From Tannerella sp. (GTDB lineage: Bacteria; Bacteroidota; Bacteroidia; Bacteroidales; Tannerellaceae): a stretch of DNA of 17,253 nucleotides. Below are positions 1 to 5,730 of the stretch, one piece after another. The stretch's first letter is position 1. Each line of letters opens with the position of its first letter. The notes below the pieces were generated by a model, which saw nothing but the letters and a program-made list of their open reading frames with translations, did not search any database and was not told the origin of the DNA. Location of the stretch: positions 1 to 17,253 of the forward strand of contig JAITNE010000179.1 of NCBI GenBank assembly GCA_031290635.1. Reading direction: 5' to 3'. The translations under genes were made by a program, and so were the position numbers.

Positions 1-120
1 TTGCCCCCCACGAGAACCGCGTTGCCCCCCACGAGAATCGCGTTGCCCCCCACGAGAACCGCGTTGCCCCCCACGAGAGACTCCCGGAACTCCGCTAGAG
101 ACTCCGGGACCTCCGCGAAA
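1..120. repeat. 21-bp tandem repeat array at left edge
   Basis: The unit TTGCCCCCCACGAGAACCGCG starts at 1, 22, 43 and 64, the fourth copy being partial. Two diverged units beginning GACTCC follow at 79 and 100, keeping the 21-bp step. On the minus strand one frame is open from inside the next gene to the window edge and reads as heptads such as GGNAVLV, but no convincing start codon leads it. I therefore call it a repeat, not a gene. The array may continue past the left edge. Confidence 0.9.
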
Positions 121-130
121 AATTCGCGGA
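112..130. other. short perfect hairpin downstream of the TIGR02757 gene
   Basis: TCCGCGAA and TTCGCGGA form a perfect 8-bp stem around a 3-nt AAA loop, about 36 bp beyond the stop codon of the minus-strand gene ending at 166. It could end or protect that transcript. No T-run follows on either strand, so an intrinsic terminator is not established. Confidence 0.45.
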
Positions 131-165
131 CATCAGTATAATAATAATTGCCTTTAATATCATAA

Positions 166-918
166 TCACAGCTTTTGTTTAATTTTTTCGATACCTGCGC
201 CGAAGAGTGCGAAATCGTAGATAACGGGATCGGCGGGGTTGAAAAGACGCAGTCGGGAGGTGAGTTCTTCGACCGCCTTCCAGTCGTTGCTTTTGCGAGT
301 CAGCAGACCTAATGCGCGAGACGTGTTGCCGACGTGCACATCCAGGGGTATGTACAGCTGGCTTGGATTCATCGACTTCCATACTCCCAAATCAACTATC
401 CCGTCCGTGCGGACTAACCACCGCAGGGCGAGATTAACCCGCTTCAGCGCCGAGTGGTCAAGGTTTGAGGAATAACAGACCGGGGAGGGTACGTTGCTGT
501 TGGCAGCCAGGGCTGCATCCCTGAGCGCAGTAACGAGCTTCTGCGGCGCAGGATAACCGCAAGTCGCCATATAAGCGTCCATGCTGTCGTAATGCGAATA
601 GAAACGGCGGTAACCTCGCAGGAGGTAAGCCATGTCATCCTCAAAAAATGTCCGATGTACGTTAGCTGTTCCGAGCTTTTCATAACCTTTGCTCATAACG
701 TAGTCGTAGGGGCTGTTGCCCATGCGCAGCAGCATCCGCTCCGCGTCGCGAAGTATCAGAGGCCGTTTGCCCCACGCTATGGTGGCGACGAGGAAAGCGA
801 CGATTTCTATATCGTGCAGCTCCCCGTATCTGCGCGGAAAACGCACCGGATCATCTTCAATAAAGGAGGGCCGGTTGATCCTCTCAGTCAATTCATCAAG
901 ATATGCTTTTATGTCCAT
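166..918 (-). CDS. TIGR02757 (DUF2400) family protein
   Basis: A 250-residue protein of the conserved but uncharacterised TIGR02757 family, common in Bacteroidetes. Family hallmarks visible in order are DPVRFPRRY and a DIEIVAFLVATIAWGKR stretch near the N-terminus, then HSALKRVNLALRWLVR with DGIVDLGVW, then IPLDVHVGNTSRALGLL, and finally DPVIYDFALFG at the C-terminus. The start at 916-918 (MDIKAYLDELTER) matches the usual family length. The same frame stays open to 1101, but that extension runs into the divergent gdhA coding start and looks like shadow sequence. There is no signal peptide or membrane segment, so a cytoplasmic location is likely. The LDVH/LGL and FALFG segments faintly recall HhH-GPD DNA-glycosylase folds, which is only a guess. 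No function is assigned; family membership is secure. Confidence 0.9.
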   Translation of the reverse strand: MDIKAYLDELTERINRPSFIEDDPVRFPRRYGELHDIEIVAFLVATIAWGKRPLILRDAERMLLRMGNSPYDYVMSKGYEKLGTANVHRTFFEDDMAYLLRGYRRFYSHYDSMDAYMATCGYPAPQKLVTALRDAALAANSNVPSPVCYSSNLDHSALKRVNLALRWLVRTDGIVDLGVWKSMNPSQLYIPLDVHVGNTSRALGLLTRKSNDWKAVEELTSRLRLFNPADPVIYDFALFGAGIEKIKQKL

Positions 919-948
919 TTCAGTCTGATATGAGTTTGATTCGGAGGG

Positions 949-956
949 CAAAGTTA
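949..956 (-). promoter_or_regulatory. Bacteroidetes -7 promoter element for the TIGR02757 gene
   Basis: The minus strand reads TAACTTTG, matching the Bacteroidetes housekeeping -7 consensus TAnnTTTG, about 30 bp upstream of the chosen start at 918. No clear -33 TTG lies 19-21 bp further upstream. Its position supports the 918 start over the longer frame. Confidence 0.6.
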
Positions 957-969
957 ATAAAAAAACCCG

Positions 970-977
970 TACCTTTG
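970..977 (+). promoter_or_regulatory. Bacteroidetes -7 promoter element for gdhA
   Basis: TACCTTTG, a perfect TAnnTTTG match followed by C, sits 32 bp before the gdhA ATG with an AT-rich leader between. A -33 TTG is not apparent. Only 13 bp separate it from the opposing -7 element of the divergent gene. Confidence 0.65.
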
Positions 978-1009
978 CAGCACAATATTTAATTATAATA
1001 AAATACAGT

Positions 1010-2344
1010 ATGAATACAGAACAGATTCTGGCCTCTCTGGAGGCTAAACATTCGGGCGAAAATGAGTACATGCAGGCTGTCAAGGAAGTCCTGCTAAGCA
1101 TCGAAGGTGTTTACAACGAGCACCCCGAGTTCGAAAAGGCTAAAATCATCGAACGGCTGGTTGAGCCTGACCGTACGGTAACTTTCCGCGTGCCCTGGAC
1201 GGACGACAGGGGAGTTGTGCAGGTTAACCTCGGTTACCGCGTGCAGTTTAACAACGCTATCGGCCCTTACAAGGGCGGTCTGCGCTTTCACGCTTCGGTT
1301 AACCTGTCGATACTGAAGTTTCTCGGCTTCGAGCAGGTCTTCAAGAACGCGCTCACAACGCTTCCCATGGGTGGCGCAAAGGGCGGCTCGGACTTCTCGA
1401 TACGCGGCAAGAGCGACGCCGAGATTATGCACTTCTGCCAGGCGTTTATGACCGAGCTGTGGCGCAATATCGGGCCCGACACAGACGTTCCTGCCGGCGA
1501 CATAGGGGTCGGAGCGCGCGAGCTGGGCTACCTCTACGGCATGTACAAGAAACTGACGCGCGAACATACCGGCGCCATCACCGGCAAGGGGCTTGAGTAC
1601 GGCGGCTCTGTCCTGCGTCCCGAAGCGACGGGCTTCGGCGGACTCTATTTCGTAAATCGGATGCTTCACGAACACGGCATGGACATCAAGGGAAAGACGA
1701 TAGCGCTGTCGGGCTTCGGCAACGTAGCATGGGGAGCGGCTATCAAGGCTGTTGAATCAGGCGCGAAGGTTGTAACGATTTCCGGCCCGGACGGCTACAT
1801 CCACGACCCGGACGGCATCTCCGGAAGGAAGATTGACTACATGCTCGAACTGCGGGCTTCGGGCGAAGACATGGTTGCTCCTTATGCCGACGAGTTTGCC
1901 GGCGCCGTATTCTATCCAGACAAACGTCCCTGGGAACAGAAGGTAGATATAGCCCTGCCCTGTGCGACGCAGAACGAACTCGACGCAGCGGACGCCGAAT
2001 GTCTGATTGCCAACGGCGCTAAATGCGTAGCCGAAATCTCCAACATGGGTTGCACCTCCGAAGCTGTAGATACATTTATCGAACGCCGTTTTCTGTTTGC
2101 GCCGGGCAAGGCTGTAAATGCGGGCGGCGTGGCTACCTCCGGCCTCGAAATGACACAGAATGCAATGCATATCTCATGGACTCCGGAAGAGGTGGACGCC
2201 AAACTGCGCCATATCATGAGCGCCATCCACAGTCAGTGCGTCCAATACGGCCGCAGCGGCGATTACGTCAACTATGTGAAAGGCGCAAACATAGCCGGCT
2301 TCATGAAAGTAGCCAAAGCCATGATAGCGCAGGGGGTAGTTTGA
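1010..2344 (+). CDS. gdhA: NADP-type glutamate dehydrogenase
   Basis: A 444-residue cytoplasmic hexameric glutamate dehydrogenase (EC 1.4.1.4 type), interconverting 2-oxoglutarate plus ammonium and glutamate; in Bacteroidales this is a main route of ammonium assimilation. The Glu/Leu/Phe/Val dehydrogenase N-terminal domain holds YKGGLRFH near 87-94 and the catalytic lysine in PMGGAKGGSD (about K124). The catalytic aspartate lies in PAGDIGVG (about D163). The Rossmann domain begins at GKTIALSGFGNVAWG (about 228-242). The GGAKGG form instead of GGGKGG also occurs in Bacteroides enzymes. Length matches the family. NADP preference is inferred from overall resemblance to the bacterial NADP enzymes, not from a decisive residue. 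A TAnnTTTG promoter core sits 32 bp upstream and the gene appears monocistronic. Confidence 0.97.
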   Translation: MNTEQILASLEAKHSGENEYMQAVKEVLLSIEGVYNEHPEFEKAKIIERLVEPDRTVTFRVPWTDDRGVVQVNLGYRVQFNNAIGPYKGGLRFHASVNLSILKFLGFEQVFKNALTTLPMGGAKGGSDFSIRGKSDAEIMHFCQAFMTELWRNIGPDTDVPAGDIGVGARELGYLYGMYKKLTREHTGAITGKGLEYGGSVLRPEATGFGGLYFVNRMLHEHGMDIKGKTIALSGFGNVAWGAAIKAVESGAKVVTISGPDGYIHDPDGISGRKIDYMLELRASGEDMVAPYADEFAGAVFYPDKRPWEQKVDIALPCATQNELDAADAECLIANGAKCVAEISNMGCTSEAVDTFIERRFLFAPGKAVNAGGVATSGLEMTQNAMHISWTPEEVDAKLRHIMSAIHSQCVQYGRSGDYVNYVKGANIAGFMKVAKAMIAQGVV

Positions 2345-2363
2345 AGCGGCCGGGCTTGCCGCT
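2345..2363 (+). terminator. possible hairpin after gdhA
   Basis: AGCGGC and GCCGCT form a 6-bp GC-rich stem with a 7-nt loop immediately after the gdhA stop codon. No T-run follows, so it is a weak terminator candidate. Confidence 0.35.
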
Positions 2364-2429
2364 GCCAATGCTACTGCCCTGTCAGGAAGTGCAGGAAGCC
2401 GGAGAGGAGTTAAGGCGACTGCGTGGGAG

Positions 2430-2520
2430 GTCGCGGAACACAGCGGCATGACGAGCGCCTGTATCCCCCGAAATCCTGCCTGTATCCCTTATATAATAAT
2501 GTATATGGCTTGATTGATGT
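2430..2520. repeat. duplicated block, short copy (two 21-bp units)
   Basis: The block begins GTCGCGGAACACAGCGGCAT, carries two 21-bp units with TATC at 2462 and 2483, and ends CTTATATAATAATGTATATG followed by GCTTGATTGATGT. The same flanks recur at 2661-2877 around a much longer array. The two blocks are therefore direct repeats differing in internal copy number. Confidence 0.9.
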
Positions 2521-2546
2521 AGAATATTCCTGTAATGACGGCTGTC

Positions 2547-2624
2547 CGCGACGTCATTGCGAGGAGGTACGACGAAGCAATCTGATAATGTTTAGATTGC
2601 TTCGTACCTCGCAATGACGTCGCG
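2547..2624. repeat. long imperfect palindrome of the CATTGCGAG/GAAGCAATC family
   Basis: The left arm (2547-2583) and right arm (2594-2624) are complementary over about 31 bp around a 10-nt loop. The left arm carries two extra 3-nt insertions (GAG and ACG duplications). The core words CGTCATTGCGAG and CGAAGCAATC belong to a dispersed intergenic palindrome seen in many bacterial genomes and known for giving spurious 'HCEERSNL'-like ORFs. A half-site also appears near 12680. It carries no transposase, so it is either a non-autonomous element or a REP-like sequence. Confidence 0.85.
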
Positions 2625-2671
2625 AAATATCGCAATGACGTCGCGAAATATCGCAATGACGTCGCGAAACA
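2609..2671. repeat. 21-bp tandem repeat, three copies
   Basis: The unit TCGCAATGACGTCGCGAAAT + A repeats with CGCAATGACG at 2610, 2631 and 2652, exactly 21 bp apart. The first copy is the end of the right arm of the palindrome, so the array seems to have grown from that arm by tandem duplication. Confidence 0.9.
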
Positions 2672-2877
2672 CAGCGGCATGACGATTGCTTGTATCACCC
2701 AAAATCCTGCTTGTATCCCCCGAAATCCTGCTAATATCCCCCAAAATCCTGCTCATATCCCCCGAAATAAAAATCATATCCACCAAAATCCTGCTCATAT
2801 CCCCAAAAATAAAAATCATATCCCCAAAAATCCTGCTCATCTTCCTTATATAATAATGTATATGGCTTGATTTATGT
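2661..2877. repeat. duplicated block, long copy (eight 21-bp units)
   Basis: Units begin with TATC at 2693, 2714, 2735, 2756, 2777, 2798 and 2819, plus a degenerate TCTT unit at 2840, all exactly 21 bp apart. Two sub-types occur, one ending AAATCCTGCTCA and one ending AAATAAAAATCA, and they partly alternate. The flanks match the block at 2430-2520. One plus-strand frame reads NPAHIPR-like heptads and one minus-strand frame GDMSRIL-like heptads; neither has the marks of a real gene. Confidence 0.92.
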
Positions 2878-2884
2878 CGCATGT

Positions 2885-4180
2885 TTACGGGATGTTTGCT
2901 GTTCGGAGCGGAAGGGTGCGCAGGGCAGCTTTGCGGCGGGTGCGGCGGCGGGAGATTGTGCGCTTTAGCCACATACAGTAGCCGCTTAACGGCAGGAGAC
3001 CGCCTGCAAGAGCCGCAAGGAAGGATAGTATCCGCGTAAGCATGCCTCCCCATGTGCCGAAGTGTACCGACATTATCCAGCCTCGCATCTTTGAGGATTT
3101 TTCGGCGTTACGGTAGAGGGTAGAGCCGGTCAGTTCGCCGCTGGTGGCGTCGAAGGTGTACTGATCGGAGGCCATACGGTTTCCGAAGTGCGGGAAGGAG
3201 ACGTTTGCAGTGCCGTTGGAGACAGTTATTTGCGTGAAGTTCGGATTTGCGGTTTTTAGCTGCCCGTAAACGTTCTGCCAGTTAGAAAAATCTGTTACTG
3301 AGGCTACTCCGCCACGTCCGCCGCCGCCTCCACGTCCGCCACGTCCGCCGCCGCCGCGAGAGCCGCCGCCTTCGCGTCCTCCACGTGAGCCGTTTTCGGC
3401 TGCGTCGCCGCCTTCAGCACGTGCGCCGCCGCGTGCTCCGTAGGGGCTTGCTTCTACGCCGAATACGCGGTAGAATGCGGTGCGATACCAGGGGAATGAG
3501 TAGGTCAGGCCTGTGAGCGACATCGCCAGCAACAGCAGCGCGGCGTAAAATCCGGCTGCCAAGTGAAAATCGTAGTTGAAGCGGCGGAATCCTTTGTTCA
3601 ACGATATTCTGAGGCTGGTCTTCAGGGTTTTGAGGCGACGGGGTATCCAGATTGTCAAGCCGCTTAGAATGATAAGGACAAAGACCAGAGTGCTCCAGCC
3701 TGTGAGCAGCTTCCCGACGAACAGTCCGCCGTCTTGACGCATGGAGTCCATAAGCCAGCGGTGCATCCGAAACATAATCATAAAGAAGCCCGGACGCGGG
3801 TTAGGGGGGAGGACTTCGCCGGTAAACTGATTTACACAGATTGTGGCTCTGTGCGGCTGTGAAAGTCCTGCGCGGTAGGCGCGACGGGGGTCGGCAGAGA
3901 TGCTTACGGATGTTACGGAGATGGTGTCGGGCAAGGTCTTAACGACGTTTCCTATTAATATGTTAACAGGAAGGGGAGTTTTAACAAAGGGGGAGTTCTC
4001 TCCGGAGAGAGGGGAGTTCTCTCCGGAGACAGGCTCTACGAAATATCGTTCGGGATAGAGAAATTCAAGGATTTCGACCTCGAATACAAGCGCTGCTCCC
4101 GATAAACATACTGCCGAGATTATCAATCCGAAAGGGATTGACATCCACAGATGAATCTTTTTTATTGCTTTGCGCATCAT
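2885..4180 (-). CDS. xusC: PepSY-TM membrane protein, XusC-like
   Basis: A 431-residue inner-membrane protein of the PepSY-associated TM family (PiuB/FoxB-like), the third gene of the operon. Membrane segments lie near residues 14-34, 161-180, 207-229 and 384-405. Family histidines appear in KKIHLWM (H10), FRMHRWL (H140), DFHLAAG (H206) and SVHFGTWGG (H373); in related siderophore reductases such residues bind heme. A role in releasing or reducing iron from imported siderophore, or in uptake, is inferred from family and context. Two oddities are visible. Residues 52-65 are a tandem heptad (SGENSPL/SGENSPF). Residues 250-291, in the large loop before the last membrane segment, are almost entirely Gly and Arg. 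The symbol follows the Bacteroides XusABC gene set and rests on synteny and family, not alignment. Confidence 0.85.
   Translation of the reverse strand: MMRKAIKKIHLWMSIPFGLIISAVCLSGAALVFEVEILEFLYPERYFVEPVSGENSPLSGENSPFVKTPLPVNILIGNVVKTLPDTISVTSVSISADPRRAYRAGLSQPHRATICVNQFTGEVLPPNPRPGFFMIMFRMHRWLMDSMRQDGGLFVGKLLTGWSTLVFVLIILSGLTIWIPRRLKTLKTSLRISLNKGFRRFNYDFHLAAGFYAALLLLAMSLTGLTYSFPWYRTAFYRVFGVEASPYGARGGARAEGGDAAENGSRGGREGGGSRGGGGRGGRGGGGGRGGVASVTDFSNWQNVYGQLKTANPNFTQITVSNGTANVSFPHFGNRMASDQYTFDATSGELTGSTLYRNAEKSSKMRGWIMSVHFGTWGGMLTRILSFLAALAGGLLPLSGYCMWLKRTISRRRTRRKAALRTLPLRTANIP
3308..3433 (-). other. Gly/Arg-rich low-complexity stretch in the PepSY-TM protein
   Basis: About 42 residues (250-291) are built from RGG, GGG and GGR groups with a few Ala, Glu and Ser. 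The loop is predicted to lie outside the cytoplasm, between the third and fourth membrane segments. On the plus strand the DNA is a run of CCGCCACGT-like words, prone to slippage. Confidence 0.85.
3986..4027 (-). repeat. in-frame 21-bp tandem repeat inside xusC-like gene
   Basis: Two adjacent 21-bp units (3986-4006 and 4007-4027) share GGGGAGTTCTCTCCGGA and encode SGENSPF and SGENSPL. The preceding 21 bp (3965-3985, VKTPLPV) look like a third, diverged unit. The repeat lies in the presumed periplasmic region just after the first membrane segment. Confidence 0.85.
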
Positions 4181-4187
4181 AAGATGT

Positions 4188-4225
4188 AAATTAGAAGTTG
4201 GAAATTAGAAGTTAGAAATTATCAG
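4188..4225. repeat. degenerate heptamer repeat between xusB- and xusC-like genes
   Basis: Heptamers TTAGAAG, TTGGAAA, TTAGAAG, TTAGAAA and TTATCAG start at 4191, 4198, 4205, 4212 and 4219, giving an almost exact 14-bp double unit. They lie in the 83-bp gap inside the operon, just upstream of the PepSY-TM start codon. Confidence 0.8.
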
Positions 4226-4263
4226 ACCGAATATATCAATCGGAAGCCTTCCCGACTTAATCA

Positions 4264-5628
4264 TCAGTACTCAAGTTTTCCTATGGCGGATATGCTTGCG
4301 GATGTTACGCTTACGCCTTTGACGGCGGTAGCTGTGGCTGGGTCAACGACATAGACCGCAGGTTGCAGGCCGTCTGTGGTAACTATCGGCATGTAGGCCT
4401 TGCCGTCTTCAAAGTAGGGGAATGAGCCGAAGGAGCTGATTATTGAGCGTTCGGGCATGCCGCCGTCCACCCATTTGAACGACTTTGCGACTGCGTCGAT
4501 TATCGCTAAACGGCGGGTATCGGCCGTAATGGATGTGGTAACTCCCGGCTCGGCGTACATCTGCAAGAGAAAGTAATTGCCGGTTATAAACCAGACTTTG
4601 AAGAGGTGGCATCCTCCGGAGGCGGCCTCGACGTCGAAAAAGTAATCCTTGTCGAAGGCTTCGGCGCCGGCCTTGATTCGCAGTGCGCCGGAGGGACGGT
4701 CGGAGGCAAAGACGCCTTCGTTGGCGGCGGCGTTGGCGGCCGAAAATACGTAGATGTCGCCCTCTGAGTTGGCTGCTATTGTTTCGTAGAACTGTGAGCG
4801 GAAGCGCGAGGAGGCGTAGCTAAGGCGCTCGTCGGAGATGATTTTGGGATTCTCGAAGCTCACATTGTTGTAGATGCCTATCCAGCACTTGTTGGGATGC
4901 AGGGAGGTGGTGATGGCGCCGGTCGTGGAAACGAGGTCGGGTTTGAGGACGAGTGCGGCGTCGATGTCGGGATGTCCCTGCTGTACGCCGTAGGGACTGT
5001 AGCCTTGCGGACAAAGTGCGGTGTAGATCTTGCCGCCCGATTCGACCAGCCCTGAAACGGTGAAGTATTCGCCGTTGCCATCGACGAGGTTCTCGGTTAT
5101 TACGGTCCTGGTGTCGAGGGTCTGCTCTTCGACGTTGAGGAAGGTGAAGGTTACGCCGTACTTGGGGTACTTCTTTTCTGCGTCGGCGGCGTCGAAAAAG
5201 GCTGTAGCGCCTGACGCGGCTGTGATTACGTGCTGACCGCAGGCTCCGTAGGTAGTGAAGCGGTTGGTTATCTCGAACTTGATACTGCGTTCCTTCAGTG
5301 CGCCGTTTTCGTCGAGGATGTAGGACGAGCCTGTGCCTGCGTTGCCCTGATTGTAAACAAGGCGGTAGGCGTACTTGCGGCTGTGGAATATCCATGCCGT
5401 AGCAGATTCGGCTTCGATGCCGCTGTTGACGATGGTCAGCGAACCTTCGTCAAGGCGGTCGGCGGTCAGCAGATAGACTGCTTCGGCGCTCGAAGCTGCG
5501 ATTAGATACTTGCCGGATTCTTGGGTGATGGCGTCGTCGTCCGGCGTCTTGTCGTCATCACTGCAGGAGGTCAAACCTCCGATAAGGAAAAGGGATATTA
5601 ATCCCAAAAAACAGAAATTCTTTTTCAT
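4264..5628 (-). CDS. xusB: DUF4374-type surface lipoprotein, XusB-like
   Basis: A 454-residue lipoprotein. The N-terminus MKKN is followed by a hydrophobic segment and the lipobox LTSC with Cys22. Immediately after the cysteine comes SDDDKTPDDD, an acidic run that fits the lipoprotein export signal sending Bacteroidetes lipoproteins to the cell surface. The body has the repeated beta-strand look of DUF4374 propeller-like proteins, with patches such as KYLIAASSAEAVYLLTAD near 40-57 and FGSFPYFEDGKAYMPI late in the protein. The family pairs with a TonB receptor and a PepSY protein in Bacteroides; there XusB binds catecholate xenosiderophore such as ferric enterobactin and hands it to XusA. The ligand here is unproven. 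The ATG at 5626-5628 gives the complete signal sequence. Confidence 0.82.
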   Translation of the reverse strand: MKKNFCFLGLISLFLIGGLTSCSDDDKTPDDDAITQESGKYLIAASSAEAVYLLTADRLDEGSLTIVNSGIEAESATAWIFHSRKYAYRLVYNQGNAGTGSSYILDENGALKERSIKFEITNRFTTYGACGQHVITAASGATAFFDAADAEKKYPKYGVTFTFLNVEEQTLDTRTVITENLVDGNGEYFTVSGLVESGGKIYTALCPQGYSPYGVQQGHPDIDAALVLKPDLVSTTGAITTSLHPNKCWIGIYNNVSFENPKIISDERLSYASSRFRSQFYETIAANSEGDIYVFSAANAAANEGVFASDRPSGALRIKAGAEAFDKDYFFDVEAASGGCHLFKVWFITGNYFLLQMYAEPGVTTSITADTRRLAIIDAVAKSFKWVDGGMPERSIISSFGSFPYFEDGKAYMPIVTTDGLQPAVYVVDPATATAVKGVSVTSASISAIGKLEY

Positions 5629-5646
5629 CTCGTTTTAATTAAATGT

Positions 5647-5716
5647 TAATGTATATTGATTAATGAATAGCGAACAGTGATTAGTGAATAGTGAATAGTG
5701 AATAGTGAATAATGTG
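5647..5716. repeat. heptamer tandem repeat between xusA- and xusB-like genes
   Basis: About ten 7-bp units run in register from 5647 to 5716. Four consecutive exact TAGTGAA copies start at 5682, 5689, 5696 and 5703, with degenerate flanks (TAATGAA, TAGCGAA, CAGTGAT). On the coding strand this is a TTCACTA repeat filling most of the 102-bp gap between the receptor stop and the lipoprotein start. Confidence 0.92.
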
Positions 5717-5730
5717 TATATGCTTAAATT

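Larger units (their letters stand above)
2345..2884. other. gene-free repeat island between gdhA and the xus-like operon
   Basis: About 540 bp without a credible gene, lying between two convergent transcription units. It holds a hairpin after gdhA, a duplicated block (2430-2520 and 2661-2877), a long imperfect palindrome (2547-2624) and two kinds of 21-bp tandem repeat. Short open frames here translate as monotonous heptads or as the familiar spurious HCEE..RRSNL-type product of an intergenic repeat, so I do not call them genes. Confidence 0.85.

Noticed and set aside
919..1101. N-terminal extension of the TIGR02757 protein
   Set aside because: It would run into gdhA coding sequence and over both promoter cores, and the family starts at about MDIKAYLDEL.
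2693..2860. Possible CRISPR array
   Set aside because: The units abut without spacers and no cas gene is present; the same applies to the 41-bp array at 12735.
2679..2870. Plus-strand 63-codon frame of NPAHIPR-like heptads
   Set aside because: It is the translation of the 21-bp intergenic array; both strands are open because the unit is a multiple of three without stops, and no domain or start signal supports it.
2592..3053. Minus-strand 153-codon frame with GDMSRIL heptads
   Set aside because: It overlaps the end of the PepSY-TM gene out of frame and otherwise reads through intergenic repeats.
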